DNA of 64,000 bases from DATBLE01 sp046732255 (GTDB taxonomy: Bacteria > Actinomycetota > Thermoleophilia > Gaiellales > Gaiellaceae), in assembly GCA_046732255.1 (NCBI GenBank), contig JBKPMR010000081.1, positions 12,897-76,896 on the forward strand, given 5' to 3'. This document shows positions 50,742 through 60,415 of this stretch, in pieces (positions within the stretch are counted from its first letter, which is position 1; every line of letters begins with the position of its first letter). The translations under genes and the position numbers were made by a program. Under the pieces are notes generated by a model. That model did not search any database and was not told where the DNA came from. It worked only from the letters and a program-made list of their open reading frames with translations.

Positions 50742-51970
50742 AGCTGGCAGTCGTCGGCGCCGGCTCGACCTACACGCCGGAGCTCGTCGCCGGTCTCGCC
50801 GGGCTCGAGATCGAGCGGCTCGCTCTGCACGACATCGATCAGCCGCGCCTGGACGTCGTCGGCGGGCTCGCGGGCCGGATGCTCGATCGTGCCGGGTTCC
50901 GGGGCGACCGCTCGCTCGGCGGTGACCTCGAGCGGACGGTCGAGGACGCCGACTTCGTCCTCGTCCAGATCCGCGTCGGCGGACAGGCCGCGCGGCTCCA
51001 GGACGAGACGGCGCCGCTTCCTTGCGGGTGCATCGGCCAGGAGACGACCGGCGCCGGCGGCTTCGCCAAGGCGATGCGCACCGTCCCGGTGGTGCTCGGG
51101 ATCGCCGAGCAGGTGCGCGAGCTCGCGGGTCCGGACGCCTGGATCGTCGACTTCACGAACCCGGTCGGGATCGTCACCCGCGCGCTGCTCGACGCCGGCC
51201 ACCGGGCGGTCGGGCTCTGCAACGTGGCGATCACGTTCCAGCGGCGTTTCGCCGCGTGGCTCGACGTCGAGCCGGCGCGGGTCGTGGTCGACCAGGTCGG
51301 CCTCAACCACCTGACCTGGGTGCGGGCCGTGAGGCTCGACGGCGGCGACGTCCTCCCCGACCTGCTCGCCGAGCGAGCCGAGGAGCTCGCGGGCGAGGTG
51401 CAGCTGCCGGCCCGCCTGCTCGAGGAGCTCGGCGCCGTCCCCTCGTACTACCTCCGCTACTTCTACGACCACGACGCGGTCCTCGCCGAGCAGCTGTCGG
51501 GCACGCCGCGCGCGGAGACGGTCGCGGAGATCGAGCGCGGCCTGCTCGAGCTCTACCGCGACCCGTCCCTCGACACGAAGCCCGCGCTGCTCGAGCAGCG
51601 CGGGGGCGCGTTCTACAGCGAGGCCGCCGCAGGGCTCGTGCGCTCGCTCGCGTACGACATCCCCGAGGTCCACGAGGTCGACATGCGGAATGGCGGCGTC
51701 CTCTCGGGGCTCGCGGACGACGACGTCGTCGAGGTTCCGGCCCGAGTCGAGTCGGGCCGGATCGTGCCCCTCGACCAGGCGCCACTCGCGCCGGAGCTGC
51801 TCGGGCTCGTCCAGCACGTTGCCGCGTACGAACGTCTGACCGCAGAGGCGGCCGTCACGCAGGACCCCGTCACCGCGAAGAAGGCGCTGCTCACGCACCC
51901 GCTGATCGCGCAGTACGAGCTGAGCGAGGAGCTGCTCGAGCGGCTCGCGCTGGAGGCGCTCGCGGCATGA
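50738..51970 (+). CDS. Glycoside hydrolase family 4 (6-phospho-beta-glucosidase-like)
   Basis: GH4 enzymes use NAD and a divalent metal to cleave intracellular glycosides by an oxidation-elimination route. The 410-residue protein has the NAD motif KLAVVGAGSTYTPELVAGL, IRVGGQAARLQDE, CGCIGQETTGAGGFAKAMRTVPV, DFTNPVGIVT, and metal ligands C161 (LCNVAITFQ) and H191 (GLNHLTW). The QETTGAGG and CNV signatures favour the phospho-beta-glucosidase branch over alpha-galactosidases. Without a PTS in view, the phosphorylated substrate could come from the adjacent sugar kinase. Confidence 0.92.
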   Translation: MKLAVVGAGSTYTPELVAGLAGLEIERLALHDIDQPRLDVVGGLAGRMLDRAGFRGDRSLGGDLERTVEDADFVLVQIRVGGQAARLQDETAPLPCGCIGQETTGAGGFAKAMRTVPVVLGIAEQVRELAGPDAWIVDFTNPVGIVTRALLDAGHRAVGLCNVAITFQRRFAAWLDVEPARVVVDQVGLNHLTWVRAVRLDGGDVLPDLLAERAEELAGEVQLPARLLEELGAVPSYYLRYFYDHDAVLAEQLSGTPRAETVAEIERGLLELYRDPSLDTKPALLEQRGGAFYSEAAAGLVRSLAYDIPEVHEVDMRNGGVLSGLADDDVVEVPARVESGRIVPLDQAPLAPELLGLVQHVAAYERLTAEAAVTQDPVTAKKALLTHPLIAQYELSEELLERLALEALAA

Positions 51971-52933
51971 CCGTCCTGCTGGCAGTCGACGGCGGAAACT
52001 CGAAGACCGACCTGGCGCTGGTCGCGGAGGACGGCAGCCTGCTCGCGTTCGCGCGCGGGCCGCAGAGCTCACCTCACCACCTCGGCGAGGATGGCTGCAT
52101 GCGGGTGCTCGCCGGGCTCGTCGAGGAGGCCGGGCTGAACGGCAGGGTCGCATCGATCGCCACGCTGTGCATGGCGGGGGTCGACTTCCCCCGAGAGGAG
52201 GAGCGCCTCGCAGAGCTCGTCGACGCACGCGGTTGGGCGCGGAGCACGACCGTCCTGAACGACACGTTCGCGGTGCTCCGGGCGGGCACCGAGGACGGCT
52301 GGGGCGTCGCGGTCGTCTGCGGCGCCGGCATCAACTGCGTCGGCGTCGCGCCGGACGGCCGGCAGGTCCGCTTCCCCGCGCTCGGCGCGATCACCGGCGA
52401 TTGGGGCGGCGGCTTCGACGTCGGCCTGACCGCGGTCTCGAAGGCGGCACGCAGCTTCGACGGCCGCGGCCGGAAGACGACGCTCGAGTACGTCGTGCCC
52501 GTCCACTACGGGGTCTCGACGCCGCACGAGCTCGCCGAGGCGATCCACCGCAAGGAGATCGCGGAGCGCCGGGTGCTCGAGCTGGCGCCGATCGTCTTCG
52601 CCGAGGCGGAGCACGACGAGGTTGCAGCGGAGATCGTCGATCGGCTGGCGGCCGAAGTCGTCGCGCTCGCCTGGACCGCCCTCCGGCGGCTCGGTCTCGA
52701 GGACCGCCCCGTCGAGGTCCTGCTCGGCGGCGGGCTGCTCAGGGGTGAGAATTCGCGGGTGGTGGAGCGCATCCGAGCGGGTCTGCGCGAGCGGTCGCCG
52801 GTACTGAGCGTCCGGGTGACCGGGACGCCGCCGATTGTCGGGGCGACGCTGCTCGCCCTCGACGCCGCCGGTGCGGAGCCGGAGGCGCTTGCACGAGTTC
52901 GCGCGGAGGTCATGGCCGCAGCGGGGGTGAACG

Positions 52934-52941
<8 letters not shown>
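51967..52941 (+). CDS. BadF/BcrA-type sugar kinase (N-acetylglucosamine kinase-like)
   Basis: The 324-residue ASKHA-fold ATPase has phosphate-1 VDGGNSKTDLALV, the central NDTFAVLRAGTEDGWGVAVVCGAGINCVGVAPDG with the adenosine-binding loop, GDWGGGFDVGLTAVSKAARSFDGRG, and LLGGGLLRG. This architecture matches eukaryotic-type GlcNAc kinase and related bacterial kinases. It would phosphorylate the sugar imported by the neighbouring transporter, supplying the GH4 enzyme. ATG at 51967 overlaps GH4 (ATGA); it overlaps the ATPase gene by 8 bases. Confidence 0.88.
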
Positions 52942-54007
<1,066 letters not shown>

Positions 54008-54023
54008 GCGCCGGCCGGCCCGG

Positions 54024-55055
54024 GTGACGCTCGACGTCGCCACGCCGGCCGCGGTCGTCGACCTCGACCGGCTCGAGTCGAACATCACGCGGTGGCAGGA
54101 GCACTGCGACCGAGTCGGGCTCGCGAACCGTCCGCACGTGAAGACGCACAAGTGCGTCGAGATCGCCCGGCGCCAAGTCGAGGCCGGCGCCCGCGGGGTC
54201 ACCTGCCAGACGCTCCACGAGGCCGAGGTCATGGTCGACGCGGGCATCGACGACGTGCTGGTCCCGTACAACGTCGTCGGCGCCCGGAAGCTCGAGCAGC
54301 TCGCGCTCCTGCTCGCGCGGGCAAGAATCAGCGTCACCGCCGACGATCCGGTGCTGCTCGCGGGCCTTGCGGGAGCGGCGGCCGAGGCGGGCCGGGAGCT
54401 CGGCGTCCTCGTCGACTGCGACACCGGGCTCGGCCGGACGGGAGTTTCGTCCCCGGACGAGGCGGCCGAGCTCGCGGCGGCGATCGCGCGCACGTCGGGT
54501 CTCCGGTTCGACGGTCTGCTGACCTTCCCCGCGCCGCCCGGTGCGTCGGCGTTCCTCGAAGCGGCGTCCGCCATGATCGGGCGGCGTGGGCTTGGGGTCG
54601 AGACGGTGTCGGCCGGCGGGACACCGACGATGTGGCGCTCCGGGGAGCTGCGTCCCTGCGTCACCGAGTATCGCGCCGGCACGTATGTCTTCAGCGATCG
54701 CAACACCGTCGCCTCGGGCGCCGCCACGCTCGACGAGGTCGCGCTCGTGGTCACCGCGACCGTGGTCAGCAGCCGCGACGGCCGGGCGATCGTCGACGCG
54801 GGCAGCAAGGCACTCAGCTCCGAGCCCACCGACGACGGCTTCGGCCTCGTGCTGGAGGCGCCCGACTCGAAGCTCGTCCGCCTGGACGAGGAGCACGGCT
54901 ACGTCGAGCTCGCGGCCCGCGACGAGCTCGAGGTCGGACAGCAGGTGCGCATCGTTCCGAACCACGTCTGCCTCGCCGTCAACCTGACCGACGAGCTGCT
55001 TGCGATCCGCGGCGGCGAGGTCGCGGCCCGCTGGCGGGTCGAGCGCGGACGCTAG
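54024..55055 (+). CDS. D-threonine aldolase/D-serine dehydratase-like PLP enzyme (alanine racemase fold)
   Basis: The 343-residue protein is a fold-type III PLP enzyme: TPAAVVDLDRLESN, PLP-lysine K40 in RPHVKTHKC, LVDCDTGLGRTGV, and SAGGTPTMWRS. The C-terminal H314-x-C316 (VPNHVCLAVNL) corresponds to the metal ligands of DSD1-type D-serine dehydratase and D-threonine aldolase, so a metal-assisted lyase is more likely than a racemase. It is the last gene of the sugar operon, 16 bases after the ATPase, and suggests that the transported material carries a D-amino acid. Confidence 0.88.
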   Translation: MTLDVATPAAVVDLDRLESNITRWQEHCDRVGLANRPHVKTHKCVEIARRQVEAGARGVTCQTLHEAEVMVDAGIDDVLVPYNVVGARKLEQLALLLARARISVTADDPVLLAGLAGAAAEAGRELGVLVDCDTGLGRTGVSSPDEAAELAAAIARTSGLRFDGLLTFPAPPGASAFLEAASAMIGRRGLGVETVSAGGTPTMWRSGELRPCVTEYRAGTYVFSDRNTVASGAATLDEVALVVTATVVSSRDGRAIVDAGSKALSSEPTDDGFGLVLEAPDSKLVRLDEEHGYVELAARDELEVGQQVRIVPNHVCLAVNLTDELLAIRGGEVAARWRVERGR

Positions 55056-55666
55056 CCGCGTCGGGCCCGGTCGAGCCGGGAGCGGATTGCCGTGCGGGCC
55101 TGGTCGAGCCCGCCGTGGTCGCCGTGGAGGAGCAACAGCGAGTTGCCCATCTTCATGAAGGCGTCGAGCTCGAACGCGAGCAGCGCCGGATCCTCGGCCG
55201 GGTCGACCTCTCCCGCCTCCTGGGCCTCGCGGACGCGGCGCTCGACCAGCTGGAGCCACGCGTCCATCGCCGCTACCAGCTTCTCCCTCACCGGCCCCGG
55301 GTGCGTGTCGAGCTCGGCGGTCGCGGAGGCGAAGAAGCAGCCGCCGGGAAAGACGGACGCCTCCAGGTAGCGGAGGAAGCTCTCGCAGAGAGCGTCCAAA
55401 CGCGCGAACGCCGTCTCCGGCTCGCGTGCAGGCCGGATGACCGTCTCCGTGAAGATCTCGGCCGCGGTGTCGATCGCGGCGAGCTGGAGCTCCTCCTTCG
55501 AGCCGAAGTGGGCATAGAGGCCGCTCTTCGACATCCCGATGTGGTCGGCGAGGCGGCCGATCGAGAGCCCGTCCAGGCCTTCGACCGTTGCGAGCTTCGT
55601 GGCCGCGTCGAGGATCGTCGCGCGCGTCTGCTCTCCGTCCGCGCGACGCTTCTTCGTCGTGCTCAC
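55052..55666 (-). CDS. TetR-family repressor
   Basis: The 204-residue protein has an N-terminal TetR HTH (TRATILDAATKLATVEGLDGLSIGRLADHIGMSKSGLYAHFGSKEELQLAAID) and a ligand domain with GGCFFASATAELDTHPGPVRE, seen in TetR members linked to efflux or fatty-acid metabolism. GTG 55666 is preferred; a TTG at 55675 would add 3 residues. Its promoter (-35 TTGATA, -10 TACGTT on minus) contains an operator half-site pair, so it is autorepressed. It converges on the PLP-enzyme gene with a 4-base overlap. Confidence 0.93.
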   Translation of the reverse strand: MSTTKKRRADGEQTRATILDAATKLATVEGLDGLSIGRLADHIGMSKSGLYAHFGSKEELQLAAIDTAAEIFTETVIRPAREPETAFARLDALCESFLRYLEASVFPGGCFFASATAELDTHPGPVREKLVAAMDAWLQLVERRVREAQEAGEVDPAEDPALLAFELDAFMKMGNSLLLLHGDHGGLDQARTAIRSRLDRARRG

Positions 55667-55668
55667 GC

Positions 55669-55719
55669 TTGACAACGTAGCACGACCGTTCGTATTATCA
55701 AGAACGACCGATCGTGCTA
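55669..55719. promoter_or_regulatory. Divergent promoters with two TetR operators
   Basis: Two 12-base dyads, ACGACCGTTCGT (55682-55693) and ACGACCGATCGT (55704-55715), are spaced 22 bases apart, two helical turns. Outer arms TAGCACGA/TCGTGCTA extend the symmetry. On plus, TTGACA (55669-55674), 18 bases, TATTAT (55693-55698) make a near-consensus promoter. On minus, TTGATA (55701-55696), 16 bases, TACGTT (55679-55674) serve tetR. The operators sit over the promoter elements and plus-strand start, typical of TetR repression. Confidence 0.75.
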
Positions 55720-55817
55720 TCTAGCGACCTTCCCCGTTCCCAGGCCGAGCTCCACGCGGAGTGGCGCCGGAGCGAGCTGGAATCGCTCGTCGGCCGGGCG
55801 TTGCGCCGGCTGATTGC
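55714..55817 (+). other. Sequence behind the strong regulated promoter, no clear gene
   Basis: The plus-strand transcript from the promoter above would start near 55705. A GTG frame at 55714 encodes about 35 plausible helical residues (SQAELHAEWRRSELESLVGR...) before it runs antisense into nucS and ends at 55995 with low-complexity Ser/Arg/Thr sequence. It may be a truncated gene remnant or an untranslated regulatory RNA. No recognisable domain is present. Confidence 0.3.
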
Positions 55818-56537
55818 TCAGCTGAAGAGCGTCAGCTCGGGCTCGCGCTCGCCGCGGAGCACCGCGACGTCGACCTCGACACAGCGCACGCCCCGCGAAT
55901 CGGCGAGCGTGAGCGCCTGCGGCCGGAACCGCGTCGCGGCCAGCACGCCCCGGCAGCCGGCCCTGGATGGGTCGAGCCGGATCCACTCCAGGTAGCGGGC
56001 GAGCTGCTCGACCGCCTCGATCCCCGCGATCCGCTTGACCTCGACCGCCACCCAGGCGTCGTCTGCGTCCCGGCACATCAGGTCGACGGGGCCGATGTCG
56101 GTCGGCCACTCCCGGCGGACGAGCCGCAGCTCCTCGCCGAGCACGTCGGGCCGGTCGGCGAGCAGCTCCTGTAGATCGCGCTCGACGCCGTCCTTCTCAA
56201 GCCCGGCGGCCTCGCCCATCTCGTGGGTGACGTCGCTCAGCACCTCGAGCAGCCGGATCTCGAGCCGGTCCTCGGCCCGTTTCTGCGCGGAGGCGGGCTT
56301 AGCCCGGCTCCGCTGCGACAAACCCTGCCCGGCGCGCTTGCGGACGACGATCGCCTCATTCGACTCCTCGATAGCGGTCGGTGGGGTCATCCAGTTCAGC
56401 GGCTTGTAGCCGCCGGCGTCGGCGTGGACGAGGACCGAGCCGTCCGACTTGAAGATCAGCAGCCGCGTGGACTCCGGCAGGACGGCGCTGAGCCGGCCGG
56501 TGTAGCGAACCTCGCAACGCGCGACGATCAGGCGCAC
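55818..56537 (-). CDS. nucS: Mismatch-specific endonuclease NucS/EndoMS
   Basis: NucS provides non-canonical mismatch repair in actinobacteria that lack MutS/MutL. The 239-residue protein has the N-terminal DNA-binding barrel (RLIVARCEVRYTGRLSAVLPESTRLLIFKSDGSVLVHADAGGYKPLNWM) and the C-terminal PD-(D/E)xK nuclease with D152, E166 and K168 (IGPVDLMC... VAVEVKRI). Its last residues, ELTLFS, resemble the beta-clamp-binding tail of actinobacterial NucS. GTG 56537 is chosen because the family begins with RL-x-IA; an upstream GTG would run through the palindrome. Confidence 0.95.
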   Translation of the reverse strand: MRLIVARCEVRYTGRLSAVLPESTRLLIFKSDGSVLVHADAGGYKPLNWMTPPTAIEESNEAIVVRKRAGQGLSQRSRAKPASAQKRAEDRLEIRLLEVLSDVTHEMGEAAGLEKDGVERDLQELLADRPDVLGEELRLVRREWPTDIGPVDLMCRDADDAWVAVEVKRIAGIEAVEQLARYLEWIRLDPSRAGCRGVLAATRFRPQALTLADSRGVRCVEVDVAVLRGEREPELTLFS

Positions 56538-56561
56538 GGGGCGGGACCGTATCGGCGGCTT

Positions 56562-56598
56562 CGGACGTGTCCCAGGGACAGTCCCTGGGACACGTCCG
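56562..56598. repeat. Near-perfect 37-base REP-like palindrome upstream of nucS
   Basis: Arms of 18 bases (CGGACGTGTCCCAGGGAC, 56562-56579, and its complement 56581-56598) flank a single A. It includes the GGGACAGTCCC core shared with 14059 and 30198. It lies between the small gene at 56610 and the nucS start on the minus strand. Confidence 0.8.
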
Positions 56599-56609
56599 GT
56601 CAAGCCGTT

Positions 56610-56756
56610 TCAGTTCTCCTCGGCCGTGTCCGCCTGGTGCTTGCGATGCCGTCGGCGGCGCACGCCTTCGGCGGCGAGCCCGATTGCGCCCGCGGCGATC
56701 AGCGCCTGCTTCGTCCGGTTTCGCTTGGGCGAGGAGCGCCGGATCTTCAGCTGCAT
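56610..56756 (-). CDS. Small basic hypothetical protein, 48 residues
   Basis: The frame starts at ATG 56756 with a ribosome binding site (AAAGGAC) 8 bases ahead. It encodes MQLKIRRSSPKRNRTKQ, a short hydrophobic Ala/Gly/Ile segment (ALIAAGAIGLAAEGV, 18-32) and a basic-then-acidic tail (RRRRHRKHQ...AEEN). It may be a small membrane-associated peptide. The isolated position, start and composition support a real gene, but no family is recognised. Confidence 0.5.
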   Translation of the reverse strand: MQLKIRRSSPKRNRTKQALIAAGAIGLAAEGVRRRRHRKHQADTAEEN

Positions 56757-56815
56757 CTCGACCGTCCTTTCCCGTCGCCAACGATGCGGGTCGACGGCCG
56801 GACCATAACCGATGC

Positions 56816-58492
56816 CTATCGCCAGTCGGCACCGTCCCCGGCCCGGAGGAACTGCTTGCCGGTGCCGTCCGGATTCATCTTCCAGATTCCCTGGTGCCAG
56901 AAGACGATGTGCTTCCCGTCCGCCGACCAGTCCGGGCCGTCTCCCCAGAAGTACGCCGGCGGTTTCTTGTACGTCAGGTTGTTGCCCCACACGGTCGCGG
57001 CTGCGGCGTCGTCCTTCGTGTAGATCTGGTTGTTCGACTTCTTCGGGTGGAACCACCAGGTCTGGAAGAGGAGCCGGAACGGCGGGCCGCCCGAAAGGCT
57101 GAACTCGGGCGCGCAGGAGTCGTCCCCCGTCGGAGTGCGTGGCTCCCCCGGCGGGTGCTGGTACCCGGAGACCGCGCTCGGCGTCCACGGGTCGATCCGG
57201 TACACGCCGCCGCCGGCTCCGCTGCACGTACCGGCGTAGATGTAGGCGCCGTCGGCGCGCCACTCCGTGTCCTCGAAGTCGTTCTGGCCGCTGACGTAGG
57301 TGACCGGTGCCGCGGGATCGAGCGCCTTCTGCGCGACCCGCTCCTCGCCGGGACAGGGCTCGACGTAGTAGGCGAGCCTGGTTCCGTCCGGCGACCAGGA
57401 CGGCTCCTGCTCGCAGAGGGTCGGCGTGGTCGTCACCGGCTTCAGGCCGGTCCCGTCCCAGTTCACGACCATCAGGTCACTCGCCGGAACGTTGCCGGAG
57501 ACCCGCCCCCGGACGAACGCGATCTGCGTTCCGTCGGGCGACCACCTGGGCGACCCGTCGCCCGTCCCCGGCCGCTTCTTCGCCTTCGGCAGCAGCGGAA
57601 CCACGCTCCCGCCGTTCGCGTCCATCAGCTCGAGGGTGCCGTTCACCGAGAAGACGATCGGACGCGAGGCGACGAGGTAGCGAGCCTCGACCGCGGTCGA
57701 GTAGACGTTCGGCGGAGCGGTCGAGCCGCCCTCGGACGAGTCGGCGTAGACCCGGTCGAAGCCGGGACCGCCGTCCGCCACCTGGTCGACCGCTCCGTCG
57801 ACAACGGCGAGCCGGTCGCTCCCCGCCCCGCCGTGGACGCCGTCTCTCCCGGGACCCGCGTCGAGCATGTCGTCGCCGGCATCCCCGTAGAGCGCGTCGT
57901 CTCCCCCTCCTCCCACCACGATGTCGTCTCCGCCGCGCCCGCGGATGGTGTCGTCGCCGCCGAGACCGAGGATCACGTCCCGGCCCGGCGTCCCGTTCAG
58001 CACATCCGCACCACCGGTGCCGACGATCGCGTGCCCCAGCGGCGGCAGGCCGTCGCCCGGCTTCCCCGGCTCGGTCGTCGTCGACGCCGTGGTCGTGACT
58101 GCGCTCGTGGTCGTGCTCGTCGTGGTGGTCACCGGCCGAGCGACGACCGTCCACGACCAGGCGTCCGACCCGACCTGCCGGTCGCGGGCGTCGAAGGCGC
58201 GGATCAGGAAGCGGTGCGGACCGACCGCCAGGCTGGAGTAGCTCGTCGGCGAAGTGCACGGCTCGCTCGCCGCGCCGTCGAGGCGGCACCGGGTGACCGC
58301 CACGCCTCGGGCTCCGATCCGCCAGGCAAAAGTGGCGTTCGCGGCTCCGGTCGAGCTCGCCGGGCCGCTCGTGATCTCGACGACCGCGTCGGCGATGCCT
58401 GCCGGAGCCGGGCCGCCCCACACCGCAAGCGCAAGCCCGCATCCGGCCAGGACCGCCGCCGCGGCCAGCCGACACAGAGCGGCCGCGTTCAC
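56816..58492 (-). CDS. Secreted protein with RTX calcium-binding repeats and a TolB-like propeller
   Basis: The 558-residue protein has a signal sequence, an Ig-like or adhesion domain (35-115), a Thr-rich linker (119-140), then glycine/aspartate nonapeptide repeats (about 155-225, such as GLGGDDTIRGRGGDD and YGDAGDDMLDAGPGRD) that bind calcium. C-terminal are PD40/WD40-like blades (SPRWSPDGTQIAFVRG, EPSWSPDGTRLAYY, PDWSADGKHIVFW). RTX repeats usually mark type I secreted proteins; here a Sec signal is present. Likely an extracellular carbohydrate- or surface-binding protein. It overlaps the small gene upstream by 4 bases (GTGA). Confidence 0.82.
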   Translation of the reverse strand: MNAAALCRLAAAAVLAGCGLALAVWGGPAPAGIADAVVEITSGPASSTGAANATFAWRIGARGVAVTRCRLDGAASEPCTSPTSYSSLAVGPHRFLIRAFDARDRQVGSDAWSWTVVARPVTTTTSTTTSAVTTTASTTTEPGKPGDGLPPLGHAIVGTGGADVLNGTPGRDVILGLGGDDTIRGRGGDDIVVGGGGDDALYGDAGDDMLDAGPGRDGVHGGAGSDRLAVVDGAVDQVADGGPGFDRVYADSSEGGSTAPPNVYSTAVEARYLVASRPIVFSVNGTLELMDANGGSVVPLLPKAKKRPGTGDGSPRWSPDGTQIAFVRGRVSGNVPASDLMVVNWDGTGLKPVTTTPTLCEQEPSWSPDGTRLAYYVEPCPGEERVAQKALDPAAPVTYVSGQNDFEDTEWRADGAYIYAGTCSGAGGGVYRIDPWTPSAVSGYQHPPGEPRTPTGDDSCAPEFSLSGGPPFRLLFQTWWFHPKKSNNQIYTKDDAAAATVWGNNLTYKKPPAYFWGDGPDWSADGKHIVFWHQGIWKMNPDGTGKQFLRAGDGADWR

Positions 58493-58695
58493 CCGTCCCC
58501 CTCGCTCAGCGCCGGCTCCCGCTCGCGCAGCTGATCCGACGCGGCGGCCGAGATCAGGAACTCGAGCAGCTCCGCGTCGGAGACGAACGGGCTCGACTCG
58601 CCCGTGCCGATCTGCTCGACGAGGCCGCGCAGCGGCTCGCCGCCGGAGTCGGCTGCATCGGCGGAGGTCCAGATGCGGACGACGAAGGTCTTCAC
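58489..58695 (-). CDS. Small hypothetical protein, 68 residues
   Basis: No family is recognised. The 68-residue acidic protein starts KTFVVRIWTSADAADSGGEPLRGLVEQIGTG and ends in a helical stretch (DAELLEFLISAAASDQLRE). Its GTGA overlap with the RTX/TolB gene and the lack of a competing frame support expression. The start GTG 58695 lies 37 bases after the glycoside hydrolase gene stop. It could be a cytoplasmic regulator or anti-sigma-like partner, but nothing visible shows that. Confidence 0.55.
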   Translation of the reverse strand: MKTFVVRIWTSADAADSGGEPLRGLVEQIGTGESSPFVSDAELLEFLISAAASDQLREREPALSEGDG

Positions 58696-58732
58696 GAGCT
58701 CACGGCCTCCTCGCCTGACCGAGCGCCCGCAT

Positions 58733-60415
58733 CTACCCGATCACCTCGATCTCGCGCCAGGCGACGAAGGAGGGCGACTCGTCAGTCTCGACCCTGACGG
58801 CCGTGACCCCTGCCAGCGGAACCGCTTGCCGCCAGACGAGCGTCTGGTCGTCACTCGTGTCCCCGTCGAACCGACGGACCTCCTGGAGCCCGCCCGCGGT
58901 CCGGACGAGCAAGCGGTGCACCGTGTGCCCGTTCGGGGTCTGACCGACCGCCAGGCGGACCTCTTTCACGGTCGCCGCGGTGCCCAGCTGGATCTCGATC
59001 CAGCCCGGCGCAGCCGCGCCGCTGTTCCAGATCGTCGAGCGGCTGCCGTCGACCGCACCCGACCCGGGCGACTCGGGAGTGCTCGACGAGGCGGACGTCG
59101 GCTTCCCGAGCGCGAGGTTCGTCTCCAGGAACGGGAACGACTTCCGGGCGCAGGGATCCGGCCGCTGCGCCGGGGCGAGGACGGTGTTGATCACGCCGCC
59201 GCCCTCGGTCCCGGTCCAGACCTCCGGGTCGTTCACGCCTTGCCAGTGCCAGTGGAACCAGCCGTCGATGCCGTACGCGCACGAGGCGACCTGCCAGTCC
59301 ATCAATGCCCCCGCGGCTTGGGCCGGCGTCGGGTATGCGAAATGGAAGCCGCCGTACTCGCCGACGATCACCGGCTTGGTCTGCCGTGCCGGGCTCAGCC
59401 GGAAGTTCGCGACGAGCTTGTCGAGCGGCAGACCGCCCGGATAGGGATGGACGTCGAAGAAGTCGAGCCCGGAGCCGTAGATCGGCTCCATGAAGACGGC
59501 CCTCGTGTCCGGAGGCGGGCGCCACGGGTAGGGATCGTTCGGGGCGAACGCGCCGACGCCGACGAGCGCCGTCGGGTCGAGCCGGCGGATCGCCGCGCGC
59601 ATCCCCTGCAGCCAGAAGATCGTCCCCTCGTCGATCATCCGCTGCCGGTCCTGAGGCAACCGGTACGTCCGGCCGTTGGCCGTCTTCACGGAGCCGCTCG
59701 TGAGGCTGAGCGGTGGCTTGTCGGCAAAGAAGAACATCTCGCCTCGGACGCCGTAGCCGAGGACGACGTCCAGCGGCGCCTTCCGCGCGATCAGGGCTCG
59801 GATCACGCTCGTCCAGTAGCCGCGGTACACCCGGAACCCGGTCGGCGACAGGTACTGCGCGTTCATGTACCCGTCGAAGCTCGAACAGCAGGTCGACTGG
59901 ACCTGAGGCACGTACCCGCCGTCCTGTGGCAGGTCGTTGGACTGGATGAGCACCTCGAGCCCGTTCGCCTTCGCGAGCCGGAGGAACTGGGCCAGGTGGT
60001 CGAGGTAGCTGGGCCGAAGCCCGCCCCCCGGACTGCCGATGCACCGGTGCTGGCAGATCTCGAGCGCGGTGCGGACGGTGTTGTACCCGAGCCTGCGCAT
60101 CGCCGCGAAGTCGGCCGCTACCCGGCGTGCGTCCCAGGCCGCGAAGGTGCGATCCTCGACGAGCCCGCCGGTGACCTCGAACCGGTGGTAGTTCGCGCCG
60201 CGCGGGACGAACCGTTTCCCGCTCCGGCGGTCGAGGAACTCGCCGACCCCGTTGACCGTCCGGACGCCGATCCGGTGAGGCGCGGGCTTGGGCGCCTGGG
60301 CGTTGATCGCCGTCGTCGTCGCCCGCCGCGGCTCTCCCCGGGCATGCACAGCGGCCGCCCCCACGAGCGTGCCGACGACGACGGCGATCGCAGCCCGCAC
60401 GAGCCGTGCGGTCAC
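58733..60415 (-). CDS. Secreted glycoside hydrolase-like protein (clan GH-A/GH5 type) with C-terminal discoidin domain
   Basis: The 560-residue protein has an N-terminal signal (LVRAAIAVVVGTLVGAAAVHARG) and a TIM-barrel domain (about 45-415) with FVPRGANYHRFEV, GYNTVRTALEICQH, GYGVRGEMFFF (candidate acid/base Glu) and VIVGEYGGFHF (candidate nucleophile Glu), as in clan GH-A enzymes. A discoidin/F5-8C domain follows (430-560; NLALGKPTSASS, GWIEIQLGTAATVKEVRLAV) and likely binds a glycan. Substrate unknown. The GTG at 60415 overlaps the collagen-like gene stop (GTGA). Confidence 0.8.
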   Translation of the reverse strand: MTARLVRAAIAVVVGTLVGAAAVHARGEPRRATTTAINAQAPKPAPHRIGVRTVNGVGEFLDRRSGKRFVPRGANYHRFEVTGGLVEDRTFAAWDARRVAADFAAMRRLGYNTVRTALEICQHRCIGSPGGGLRPSYLDHLAQFLRLAKANGLEVLIQSNDLPQDGGYVPQVQSTCCSSFDGYMNAQYLSPTGFRVYRGYWTSVIRALIARKAPLDVVLGYGVRGEMFFFADKPPLSLTSGSVKTANGRTYRLPQDRQRMIDEGTIFWLQGMRAAIRRLDPTALVGVGAFAPNDPYPWRPPPDTRAVFMEPIYGSGLDFFDVHPYPGGLPLDKLVANFRLSPARQTKPVIVGEYGGFHFAYPTPAQAAGALMDWQVASCAYGIDGWFHWHWQGVNDPEVWTGTEGGGVINTVLAPAQRPDPCARKSFPFLETNLALGKPTSASSSTPESPGSGAVDGSRSTIWNSGAAAPGWIEIQLGTAATVKEVRLAVGQTPNGHTVHRLLVRTAGGLQEVRRFDGDTSDDQTLVWRQAVPLAGVTAVRVETDESPSFVAWREIEVIG

